Part shown: piece by piece, positions 1 through 5,932 of the stretch
How positions within the stretch are numbered: the first letter of the stretch is position 1
How the letters are laid out: each line of letters begins with the position of its first letter
From: Coriobacteriia bacterium
GTDB taxonomy: Bacteria > Actinomycetota > Coriobacteriia > Anaerosomatales > Anaerosomataceae
DNA length: 7,336 nt
Reading direction: 5' to 3'
Assembly (NCBI GenBank): GCA_016938395.1
Contig: JAFGUS010000068.1
Coordinates: 1-7,336 of the forward strand
Program-made: the position numbers and the translations under genes
Notes under the pieces: model-generated
What the model was told of the DNA's origin: nothing
The model's database searches: none
The model's input: only the letters and a program-made list of their open reading frames with translations

Positions 1-84
1 CACCAACGGCTGGTAGCGAGGCCGCCCGACTCGCGAAACGCACGCTTCGCAGGCCGCCGGCGTCCGCCGCACCTCGCGTGCCGC
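1..84. other. Sequence downstream of purE, no gene supported
   Basis: No start with a ribosome site or recognisable coding is seen. On the minus strand, 33-50 can fold into a 7-bp hairpin (GCGAAGC with GUUUCGC, one G-U pair) about 35 bases after the purE stop. No T tract follows, so a terminator is only a weak possibility. Confidence 0.3.
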
Positions 85-549
85 TTAACCTGCGGCCATC
101 TCCCGCTTGTACGCCACGATGCGCTCCCGATACTCGGGAATGCCGGCTCCCAGGATCTGCGTGGCGAGGATCGCAGCGTTGCGCGCACCGTTGATCGCGA
201 CGCACGCGACCGGGACACCGGTGGGCATCTGCACCATCGAGAGCAGAGAGTCCAACCCGCCGAGATCCGACGTCTTCATCGGCACGGTGATCACCGGCAG
301 CGGCGTGAACGCAGCGACCACGCCGCCGAGATGCGCGGACTTGCCCGCAGCGGCCACGATCACGCGGATGCCCCGGTCCACGGCGCCGGACGCCCACTCG
401 TGCACGCGGTCCGGGTTGCGGTGTGCGCTTGCCACGATCATCTCGTAGGGCACGCCGAACGCCTCGAGCTGCTCGGCACACTGACCCATCACGTCCATAT
501 CGGACTTCGAGCCCATGACGATACCCACAAGGGGCGTCTCTCTGCTCAT
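85..549 (-). CDS. purE: PurE, N5-carboxyaminoimidazole ribonucleotide mutase / AIR carboxylase
   Basis: This 154-aa cytosolic enzyme forms CAIR in de novo purine synthesis, from N5-CAIR (class I) or from AIR plus CO2 (class II). Visible motifs are the nucleotide-binding GSKSD (residues 13-17), SAHRNPD (41-47) with the catalytic-type His43, AGKSAHLGG (68-76) and the TPLPVI strand (82-87). The length matches stand-alone bacterial PurE. I chose the ATG at 549 because AAGGAGG lies five bases upstream. An in-frame ATG at 564 overlaps the upstream stop codon, but its use would put the Shine-Dalgarno inside the gene. The gene follows the radical-SAM gene by 11 bases and is probably translated from the same mRNA. 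The usual AGGAAHLPG loop reads AGKSAHLGG here. No purK is visible in the window, so the class cannot be settled from context. The family call is secure. Confidence 0.96.
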   Translation of the reverse strand: MSRETPLVGIVMGSKSDMDVMGQCAEQLEAFGVPYEMIVASAHRNPDRVHEWASGAVDRGIRVIVAAAGKSAHLGGVVAAFTPLPVITVPMKTSDLGGLDSLLSMVQMPTGVPVACVAINGARNAAILATQILGAGIPEYRERIVAYKREMAAG

Positions 550-554
550 CGCGG

Positions 555-561
555 CCTCCTT
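555..561 (-). promoter_or_regulatory. Shine-Dalgarno AAGGAGG of purE
   Basis: AAGGAGG is read on the minus strand, five bases before the ATG at 549. Its first A is also the last base of the TGA stop of the upstream radical-SAM gene. This fixes the purE start and suggests that terminating ribosomes reinitiate on purE. Confidence 0.85.
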
Positions 562-1886
562 CATTCGGTCGCTTCCTCGAACCCGGCTCCGCACCCTGCA
601 CCGCCATCGCCGAAGAGCAGCTCGCGCTCGTCAGGCGCGAGCGCGTTGCGGGCAGTGTCGCGCAAGCTGTTCAGGTGCGCGAACATCGAGCGCTGCATGA
701 CGACGGTGAGATAGCGGCCACGCTCGGTGAGCGTGAGTTCCTCGGCGTTGTCCGTGGCAAAGCCTCCGAATGTGCGGAAGAAGAGCATCTCCTTCCAGAG
801 GCCGCGTTCCACCGAAAGGCCGAAGTCGCGCTCGAACTTCTTCTTGTCCAGGCGCAGGCCGAAGAGCTCCATCAGGAACCGGTAGCGCATGCGGTTGGCC
901 AGCGTGTTCGCGGAGCTCCCTACCGCCACCGGCATCCGGCCTTCGGCGATCGCGCGCCCGTAGTCGCGGAGTGAGAACGTGGTGAGGTAGATGTCGCCGC
1001 GCAGGTAGCTGAACGCACCGCTGCCGATGCCGACGTACTCCTCGTAGTCCACGATGTACTCGTCGATCATGCCGTCGCCGGTGCGCGAGAACGTCCACGC
1101 CGTGGCGAGCTCGAAGGTGTCCGAGAGCTCGTCGACGAGGATCTTGTAGAAGCGGCCCTCGCGGTCGTAGTCCACCATGCCAACGGTCCGTTTGAGCTGG
1201 TTGGCCACCGAGCGCGACGCCATGAGCGGGTAGAACGTGGTCTGGTTCCCACCGCTCGCCTTCACGGCGGCGATGTCGGCGCGCAGAATCTCCTCGGTCT
1301 GGCTCGGGAAGTTGAAGATCATGTCCACGTTGAGCGAGTGGAAGAAGCCCTCGAGCGACTGCAGACGGGCGAGGATCTCGGCGCCGGAGCCGTACTTGTC
1401 GTAGCGGTCCATCTGCCTCAGGAGGCCGTCATCGAAGCTCTGCACGCCCACGCTCATGCGCTGCACTCGGTCCTTGAGCGGGTCGAGGATCTCCGGCACG
1501 AGGTGGTTGGGGTTCGTCTCAGTGGATACTTCGCGCACGCCGAAGAGGTCCCGCGCCAGATCGATCGTCTCGCAGAGTTCATCGACCAGGATGGTGGGCG
1601 TGCCGCCGCCGATGTAGAGCGAATCGAACGTGTAGCCCAGCTCGGCCACCATGCGCATCTGCTCGCGGAGGCTCGCGAAGTACGCGCGCGCCGGGTCTTC
1701 GGCGAACGGGAAGCGATTGAAGCTGCAGTACGGGCACAGCCGCTCGCAGAACGGCACGTGGGCGTAGAGCAGGTAGGGCTTGCCCGGCTCGGGCCCCGGA
1801 AGTGACGGAACCCGGCGCGGTGCGTCGGCGAAGTACCGCTTCTGGGCGGTTTCGACAGCGGCGGACAGCAGACGCTCGGCGAGCAC
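561..1886 (-). CDS. Radical SAM protein of the HemN/HemW (coproporphyrinogen III oxidase-like) superfamily
   Basis: This 441-aa protein has a radical-SAM core. Cys47, Cys51 and Cys54 form the CX3CX2C [4Fe-4S]/SAM motif within HVPFCERLCPYC. GGGTPT (93-98), ETNP (123-126), SVGVQSF (145-151) and the DMIFNFPSQT strand (188-197) are hallmark HemN-family segments, followed by a GIGSGAFSYL segment (286-295) and a C-terminal HemN-like domain. Residue 56, where HemN has its fourth conserved Cys, is Phe. The HNxxYW heme-binding motif of HemW is absent from the expected place, which reads DEYIVDYEEYVG. True oxygen-independent CPO or canonical HemW is therefore doubtful. A ChuW/HutW-type heme enzyme or another radical-SAM function is possible. 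The GTG start at 1886 directly follows the purD TAG and has GGGGAGG five bases upstream inside purD. Its place between purD and purE suggests co-expression, not necessarily a purine role. Confidence 0.9.
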   Translation of the reverse strand: MLAERLLSAAVETAQKRYFADAPRRVPSLPGPEPGKPYLLYAHVPFCERLCPYCSFNRFPFAEDPARAYFASLREQMRMVAELGYTFDSLYIGGGTPTILVDELCETIDLARDLFGVREVSTETNPNHLVPEILDPLKDRVQRMSVGVQSFDDGLLRQMDRYDKYGSGAEILARLQSLEGFFHSLNVDMIFNFPSQTEEILRADIAAVKASGGNQTTFYPLMASRSVANQLKRTVGMVDYDREGRFYKILVDELSDTFELATAWTFSRTGDGMIDEYIVDYEEYVGIGSGAFSYLRGDIYLTTFSLRDYGRAIAEGRMPVAVGSSANTLANRMRYRFLMELFGLRLDKKKFERDFGLSVERGLWKEMLFFRTFGGFATDNAEELTLTERGRYLTVVMQRSMFAHLNSLRDTARNALAPDERELLFGDGGAGCGAGFEEATE

Positions 1887-3167
1887 CTAGGCCTCCCCGG
1901 CCGCCTCGGCGGCCGCACGCGCGATGTCGGTGCGGAACTGCATGCCCTGGAACGAGATCTTGTCGACGGCCTGATACGCCTTCGCGCGCGCCTCGGCGAG
2001 CGTCGGTGCGAGCGCGGTCACGTTGAGCACCCGACCACCGGCCGTGGTGAGCGTGCCGTTGTCGCCATGCGACGTTCCGGCGTGGTACACGGTTACGCCG
2101 TCGATAGACTCGGCCTGCTCGATGCCGCTGATCGCCTTGCCGATCTCGTAGGAGCCCGGGTAGCCCTCGGACGCGAGCACGACGGACACCGCAGCGTCGT
2201 CGGACCACTCCAGTTCGAGCTCGTGCAGGCGGTCCTCCACACACGCGAGCATGACGTCGACGAGATCTGTCTTGAGGCGCGGGAGGATGACCTGGGTCTC
2301 CGGGTCGCCAAACCGCACGTTGAACTCGAGGACCTTGGGGCCATCGGCGGTGAGAATGAAGCCGCCATAGAGCACGCCGCGGTAGGTGACGCCCTCGGCC
2401 TTGAGCGCGGCCACCGTGCGCTCGAGAATCTCCACCATCGCCGCCTCGGTTGCCGCATCAACATCGGGGACGGGCGAGTACACACCCATGCCTCCGGTGT
2501 TCGGACCCTCGTCGTTGTCCAGAGCGCGCTTGTGGTCGCGCGCCGGCACCATAGGCCGCACGGTCTCGCCGTCGGTGAAGGCCAAAAGCGAGCACTCGGG
2601 ACCCTGCAGGCATTCCTCAACGATCACCACGAACCCAGCATCGCCGAACTCACCCTCGAAGCATTTCCGCGCGAAGAGGCGCGCCGACTCCACATCGTCG
2701 GCCACATGAACCCCCTTGCCGGCGGCAAGGCCGTCGGCCTTCACCACGATGGGAGCGCCGTGCTCCTCGATGCGCAGCACGGCCTCCGTCTCGCTCTCGG
2801 TGTACCACGCCTCGGCCGTGGGAATGCCGTGACGTGCCATCAGCTCCTTGGCGAACCACTTGGAGCCCTCGAGCTCCGCTCCGGCCGCCGTGGGACCGAA
2901 GGTGGGTATGCCATAGACGCCGAGGATGTTCACGATGCCGGTCACGAGCGGTGCCTCGGGACCGACCACCACGAGGTCCATCTCGTACTGCTGGGACCAG
3001 TGCGCGATGCGGGCAGGGTCGTCGAGCTCGAGCTTGAGGTTGGTGCCGAGTGCCGCCGTGCCGCCGTTGCCGGGTGCGAAGAACAGTTCGGGTGCGTGTG
3101 CCGAGCGGGCGAGCGCGAGACCGATCGCGTGCTCGCGACCACCGGCGCCGATGATCAGGATGCGCAT
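1887..3167 (-). CDS. purD: PurD, phosphoribosylamine-glycine ligase (GAR synthetase)
   Basis: This 426-aa cytosolic ATP-grasp ligase joins phosphoribosylamine and glycine with ATP to make GAR, step two of de novo purine synthesis. In order it shows the N-terminal GAGGREHA (7-14), PGNGGT (32-37), GPEAPL (69-74), GPTAAGAELEGSK (91-103), the ATP-grasp KADGLAAGKGV (143-153), DHKRALDNDEGPNTGGMG (211-228) and the metal/ATP-binding EFNVRFGDPETQ (281-292). The length is typical. I chose the ATG at 3167 because the protein then begins MRILIIG, as the family usually does, with GGGGG nine bases upstream. A TTG at 3176 is in frame but abuts that G tract, leaving no room for ribosome binding. The gene lies 90 bp downstream of purA and its stop touches the start of the radical-SAM gene. 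Confidence 0.97.
   Translation of the reverse strand: MRILIIGAGGREHAIGLALARSAHAPELFFAPGNGGTAALGTNLKLELDDPARIAHWSQQYEMDLVVVGPEAPLVTGIVNILGVYGIPTFGPTAAGAELEGSKWFAKELMARHGIPTAEAWYTESETEAVLRIEEHGAPIVVKADGLAAGKGVHVADDVESARLFARKCFEGEFGDAGFVVIVEECLQGPECSLLAFTDGETVRPMVPARDHKRALDNDEGPNTGGMGVYSPVPDVDAATEAAMVEILERTVAALKAEGVTYRGVLYGGFILTADGPKVLEFNVRFGDPETQVILPRLKTDLVDVMLACVEDRLHELELEWSDDAAVSVVLASEGYPGSYEIGKAISGIEQAESIDGVTVYHAGTSHGDNGTLTTAGGRVLNVTALAPTLAEARAKAYQAVDKISFQGMQFRTDIARAAAEAAGEA
1892..1898 (-). promoter_or_regulatory. Shine-Dalgarno GGGGAGG of the radical-SAM gene
   Basis: GGGGAGG in the last codons of purD lies five bases before the GTG at 1886. It supports the non-ATG start immediately after the purD TAG and implies translational coupling. 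Confidence 0.75.
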
Positions 3168-3208
3168 GCCAGACAACCCCCGGAAGGTAGGGAACGATAG
3201 TGCACCCG

Positions 3209-3214
3209 ATTGTA
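3209..3214 (-). promoter_or_regulatory. Possible -10 element ahead of purD
   Basis: TACAAT (5 of 6 to TATAAT) reads on the minus strand in the 90-bp gap between purA and purD. I find no convincing -35 at 16-18 bp. It could be a weak internal promoter, or chance, with purD simply read through from purA. Confidence 0.22.
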
Positions 3215-3257
3215 GCCGATAGCGCCGGTGCGCACCGTCGGGCCGCCGCTCGCTGCG

Positions 3258-4550
3258 CTAGTAGACCCGGCCCTCCCAGCGCCGCATGATGGTCTGCTCG
3301 CGGCTCGGTCCCACGGCGATCATCGCCACGGGGACCTCGGCCAGGTCCTCGAGGAACGTGATGTACTCCTGCGCGGCTCGGGGAAGGTCCTCGAACGTGC
3401 GGCAACCGGTGATGTCGGACTTCCAGCCGGGGAGCTCCTCGTAGATCGGGCGTGCGTGGTGGAAGACCGTCTGGTGGCACGGCAGGTCGTTGTAGCGTCG
3501 GCCCTCGTACTCGTAGGCAACGCAGACCTTGATGCTGTCGAGCTGCGAGAGCACGTCGAGCTTGGTGATGACCAGGTCGGTGAGCCCGTTGATCTGCGCG
3601 GCGTAGCGTGCGATCAGCCCGTCGAACCAGCCGGCGCGGCGCTCACGGCCGGTGGTCGTCCCGTACTCGTGCCCTACCTCAATCAGGTGCCGACCGGTCT
3701 CATCGTCGAGCTCGGTGGGAAACGGACCGGAGCCGACACGGGTGATGTACGCCTTCGCGATGCCGAGCACGCGGCCGATGCGCCGCGGGCCAACGCCCAC
3801 ACCGGTGCACGCCCCGCCCGCCGTGGGCGAGCTGGAGGTCACAAACGGGTAGGTGCCGTGATCGAGGTCGAGCAGGGCGCCCTGGGCGCCCTCGAAGAGC
3901 ACCCACTGGTCGGCATCGAGCGCCCGGTTGATGATCACGCTCGTCTCGGCGATGTGCGGTTTGATGCGCTCGGCATAGACGAGATACTCGTCGGCGATCT
4001 GCTCCACCGTGTACGTGGGCATGTTGTACACCTTGCCGAGGATGTCGTTCTTCTCCACGAGCGCGGCCTCGATCTTCTTGCGGAAGATGTGCTCGTCGGT
4101 GAGATCCTGCACGCGGATACCCATACGCGACGCCTTGTCCATGTACGCCGGACCGATCCCGCGTCGCGTGGTGCCGATCTCTTGCGAGCCGAGCCGATGT
4201 TCGCTCGCGCCGTCGAGATCGCGGTGGTACGGCATGATCAGGTGAGCGTTGCAGCTGATGAGCAGACGGTGCGTGGAGAGACCATCCGCCTCGAGGCGAT
4301 CCATCTCCTCCAGAAGCACCTTCGGGTCGATCACGCACCCGTTGCCGATCACGGGCGTGATGTGCGGGTACATGATGCCGCTCGGGATGAGATGCAGCTT
4401 GAGCGTGCGCCCGGCATGGATGACCGTGTGTCCCGCGTTGTTGCCGCCCTGGAAGCGCACGACGTAGTCGAAGTCGTCCGCGATGAGGTCGGTGATCTTG
4501 CCCTTGCCTTCGTCGCCCCACTGGGCGCCGACGAGCACGATGCCGGCCAT
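3258..4550 (-). CDS. purA: PurA, adenylosuccinate synthetase
   Basis: This 430-aa cytosolic GTP-dependent enzyme condenses IMP with aspartate to adenylosuccinate, the first committed step to AMP. The sequence shows the QWGDEGKGK P-loop signature with its catalytic Asp (10-18), NNAGHT (37-42), GTTRRGIGPAY (126-136), the FEGAQG segment (219-224), SSSPTAGGACTGVG (239-252), the IMP/aspartate loop GRERRAGWFD (301-310), TKLDVL (329-334) and the C-terminal GPSREQTI (414-421). The length is that of the family. The ATG at 4550 is preferred over the upstream in-frame codon at 4586 because it gives the normal MAGIVLVGAQWGDEG beginning and has AGGGGG seven bases upstream. Position 306 is Ala in a loop that often carries Cys, a known sort of variation. 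It is the first pur gene of the minus-strand block, with its own 140-bp upstream gap containing a GC-rich hairpin. Confidence 0.98.
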   Translation of the reverse strand: MAGIVLVGAQWGDEGKGKITDLIADDFDYVVRFQGGNNAGHTVIHAGRTLKLHLIPSGIMYPHITPVIGNGCVIDPKVLLEEMDRLEADGLSTHRLLISCNAHLIMPYHRDLDGASEHRLGSQEIGTTRRGIGPAYMDKASRMGIRVQDLTDEHIFRKKIEAALVEKNDILGKVYNMPTYTVEQIADEYLVYAERIKPHIAETSVIINRALDADQWVLFEGAQGALLDLDHGTYPFVTSSSPTAGGACTGVGVGPRRIGRVLGIAKAYITRVGSGPFPTELDDETGRHLIEVGHEYGTTTGRERRAGWFDGLIARYAAQINGLTDLVITKLDVLSQLDSIKVCVAYEYEGRRYNDLPCHQTVFHHARPIYEELPGWKSDITGCRTFEDLPRAAQEYITFLEDLAEVPVAMIAVGPSREQTIMRRWEGRVY

Positions 4551-4602
4551 GTGGAAACCCCCTGCGAAGTTCGGTCCCGCGGACACCGTAGCCGCTCCCG
4601 GA

Positions 4603-4643
4603 CCGGGCGCGCCACCGGGCGGGCGGAGCGCTCACGCGCCCGG
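4603..4643 (-). promoter_or_regulatory. Stem-loop in the purA leader or 3' end of the upstream gene
   Basis: Perfect 9-bp inverted repeat arms CCGGGCGCG (4603-4611) and CGCGCCCGG (4635-4643) enclose a 23-nt GC-rich loop that itself contains the palindrome GAGCGCTC (4626-4633). It lies 53 bases before the purA ATG and 47 bases after the stop of the 111-aa gene. No U tract follows, so a classical intrinsic terminator is not shown. It may be a leader structure, an attenuating element, or a GC-content accident. Confidence 0.4.
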
Positions 4644-4664
4644 GCACTCGCGGACGCGTAGCGT

Positions 4665-4673
4665 AGTATGCCA
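4665..4673 (-). promoter_or_regulatory. Candidate extended -10 promoter of purA
   Basis: Read on the minus strand, TGG-CATACT gives a TGn extended -10 with 4 of 6 matches, in the most AT-rich part of the 140-bp gap upstream of purA. No good -35 is seen at 17 bp. If used, the transcript would begin near 4658 and the 4603-4643 hairpin would be in its leader. Confidence 0.25.
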
Positions 4674-4690
4674 GCCGAGCGTGGATTGTG

Positions 4691-5026
4691 CTAGTCGAGC
4701 GCCGCCCTCAGGAGCTCGTCGGCCTCGGCGTTGCACGCCGCACACCCGACGTGCGGGTCCCCGGTGATCGGGCCGTGCTCGAGGCACCAGGCCTCCACCT
4801 CGACCCGCCTGCCGAACCCGAGCATCCCCGTACGCACGGTGATCCTGAGGTCGAGGCGCGGGCTTCCGTTGGCCGCGAGGATCCCCGGAACGGGACACCG
4901 CGCGCAGTCGGTGGGCTGCCAGGCCGCGGAGCGTGGATGCCGCGGAGCGCGGCACTCCTGGCGGTTAGCCCCGCGCTGAAAGTCCTCGTAGTAGTGGGCG
5001 CACTCGGCGCCGGATGGTGTCATCAT
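4691..5026 (-). CDS. Conserved-looking small Cys-rich protein, function unknown
   Basis: This 111-aa soluble protein has seven cysteines: C9, C25, a CARC pair (C41/C44), C81 and a CAAC pair (C95/C98). There is no signal peptide or membrane segment. Two CxxC knuckles 50 residues apart suggest a zinc-ribbon-like or Fe-S site. C9, C25 and C81 with nearby His11 and His84 could form a second site. The N-terminus MMTPSGAEC...HYYEDF and the segment DCARCPVPGIL resemble, from memory, unnamed short proteins in several bacterial phyla; I cannot confirm this without a search. GGAGG lies seven bases before the ATG at 5026; a second ATG at 5023 is also possible. Being the first minus-strand gene before purA, 140 bp away, it might share its transcript, but the gap leaves room for a separate purA promoter. 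No function is assigned. Confidence 0.8.
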   Translation of the reverse strand: MMTPSGAECAHYYEDFQRGANRQECRAPRHPRSAAWQPTDCARCPVPGILAANGSPRLDLRITVRTGMLGFGRRVEVEAWCLEHGPITGDPHVGCAACNAEADELLRAALD

Positions 5027-5055
5027 GGGCGGCCCTCCGGGGTCGGCTCACGGGC

Positions 5056-5084
5056 AGCATACACCGTGCCGCCTGCCCTCACGA
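5056..5084 (-). promoter_or_regulatory. Weak candidate promoter of the 111-aa gene
   Basis: On the minus strand TATGCT (5056-5061, 4 of 6 to TATAAT) follows TCGTGA (5079-5084, 3 of 6 to TTGACA) by 17 bp. It is placed about 30 bases before the ATG at 5026. The match is only suggestive. Confidence 0.28.
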
Positions 5085-5123
5085 GCGTCCGGTAACCGAC
5101 GAGGAGCCGAATCGATGGAACGA

Positions 5124-5152
5124 TTGAGGCCGCTCGCGCATCGGAATAGACA
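5124..5152 (+). promoter_or_regulatory. Candidate promoter of the GerMN lipoprotein gene
   Basis: TTGAGG (5124-5129) and TAGACA (5147-5152) are 17 bp apart and end 32 bases before the ATG. The -35 matches 4 of 6 and the -10 only 3 of 6. The surrounding 158-bp divergent region (5027-5184) shows no other clear structure. Confidence 0.33.
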
Positions 5153-5184
5153 AAGGGTGGGACACACGGTCTGGGAGGTACGCC

Positions 5185-5859
5185 ATGAGATCCGCACGAA
5201 CCATCTTCATACTCACGCTCGTCATCGCGCTCGCAACCGCACTCGTGCTGGCACCCGGATGTGGCCCGAAGGATGAGCCGGCAGACGAACCGACAGAGGA
5301 GCCGGCAGAGGAACCCGCAAACGGTGACGAGGAGCCGACCGACGGAGACTCCGGTGTTGTGGACCCGGTCGACCCCGACGCCGATGACGGCAGCACCGAC
5401 GAGGAGCCGGCAACAACACCCGAGACCGTGACCTTGCGCCTGTACTGGGTCTCGGCCGGCGAGAACGCGCTCGGAATCGAGCGCACGGTGCCTTACACGA
5501 AGGCGGTCGCCACTGCGGCGCTCCGCGAGCTTATTGCCGGACCGACCGCTGCCGAGAAGACCACGTGGCCGGCGATCAGCTCGGCTATCCCTGAGGGCAC
5601 CGAACTGCTCGGTGTGACGGTCGCCAACGGCGTCGCGAAGGTGGACTTCTCGAGCGAGTACGCCTCTGGCGGCGGGACGTTCTCCGTGACCGCGCGCATC
5701 GCGCAGGTGGTCTACACGCTCAGCGAGTTCCCGACAGTGGACGCCGTGGAGTTCTACATCAACGGCACGCGGGTAGAGGTGTTCTCGAGCGAGGGGCTCA
5801 TCCTCGACGGCCCGCAGCGCGCCGAGGACTACTGGGACCTGCTACCCATAGACGCGTAG
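5185..5859 (+). CDS. GerMN-domain lipoprotein
   Basis: The 224-aa product begins with a basic start and a hydrophobic signal (about residues 7-24) ending in LAPGC. Cys26 is the probable lipidated residue, so the protein should sit on the outer face of the cytoplasmic membrane. Residues 30-80 form an acidic, Pro-rich low-complexity linker. Residues about 82-210 match the GerMN fold: TLRLYWVS, a TVPYTKAVATAALRELIAGPT helix region (101-121), IPEGTELLGVTVANGVAKVDFS (135-156), VTARIAQVVYTLSEFPTVDAVEFYING and a C-terminal LDGP. GerMN domains occur in GerM of spore formers and in lipoproteins such as actinobacterial LpqB. The fold is thought to act at the cell envelope, with no proven ligand here. 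GGGAGG lies seven bases before the ATG. The gene appears monocistronic and converges with the permease gene. Confidence 0.88.
   Translation: MRSARTIFILTLVIALATALVLAPGCGPKDEPADEPTEEPAEEPANGDEEPTDGDSGVVDPVDPDADDGSTDEEPATTPETVTLRLYWVSAGENALGIERTVPYTKAVATAALRELIAGPTAAEKTTWPAISSAIPEGTELLGVTVANGVAKVDFSSEYASGGGTFSVTARIAQVVYTLSEFPTVDAVEFYINGTRVEVFSSEGLILDGPQRAEDYWDLLPIDA
5272..5319 (+). repeat. Four tandem 12-nt units encoding [DE]EP[AT]
   Basis: Four in-frame 12-base units encode DEPA, DEPT, EEPA and EEPA just after the lipobox. They differ mainly at wobble and a few other bases. They probably arose by slippage and form part of a disordered spacer between the membrane anchor and the GerMN domain. 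Confidence 0.75.
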
Positions 5860-5887
5860 CAACTGCGCGACAGCTGGCACGTACCGA

Positions 5888-5932
5888 CTGCGGAGGCGTG
5901 ATGCGGGGTGACCCCTCCTCATGCCTCCGCAG
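5888..5932. terminator. Hairpin between convergent genes, probable bidirectional terminator without U tract
   Basis: Arms CTGCGGAGGC (5888-5897) and GCCTCCGCAG (5923-5932) are perfectly complementary. The stem continues inward through a G-T pair and three further pairs, and is capped by GGGG/CCCC (5905-5908, 5912-5915) around a TGA loop. It lies 28 bases after the lipoprotein stop and covers the last codons and stop of the permease gene. Neither strand shows a run of T after the stem, so termination is inferred from position and stem strength. Confidence 0.55.

Noticed and set aside
1..16. Possible C-terminal codons of a plus-strand gene ending TAG at 14-16
   Set aside because: Only four codons are visible; nothing supports coding.
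33..50. Hairpin downstream of purE as an intrinsic terminator
   Set aside because: The stem is short with a G-U pair and no following U run; the next gene is outside the window, so end of the operon cannot be judged.
550..594. Longer purE starts at 594 or 564
   Set aside because: The ATG at 549 has a consensus Shine-Dalgarno at the right spacing and gives the normal PurE N-terminus; the others lie in or over the upstream gene's end.
3168..3176. TTG start of purD at 3176
   Set aside because: It directly abuts the G-rich ribosome site and adds residues not typical of PurD.
2067..3200. Long plus-strand open frame (377 codons) opposite purD
   Set aside because: It is antisense to an intact purD, with no domain or ribosome site, and is a GC-driven shadow.
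3226..3237. 12-bp palindrome CGGTGCGCACCG between purA and purD
   Set aside because: It is self-complementary without a loop, has no T tract, and such GC palindromes arise easily in this composition; no support as terminator or operator.
3228..4661. Long plus-strand open frame (477 codons) opposite purA
   Set aside because: It is antisense to a fully recognisable purA, has low-complexity Arg/Val/Asp/His composition and no known motif; long antisense frames are expected at this GC content.
5115..5276. Short plus-strand frame starting at an ATG with GAGGAG eight bases upstream, overlapping the lipoprotein start
   Set aside because: The 53-residue product is Arg/His-rich, and its second half is the wrong frame of the lipoprotein gene. 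The ribosome-site match alone is not enough, though a leader peptide cannot be fully excluded.
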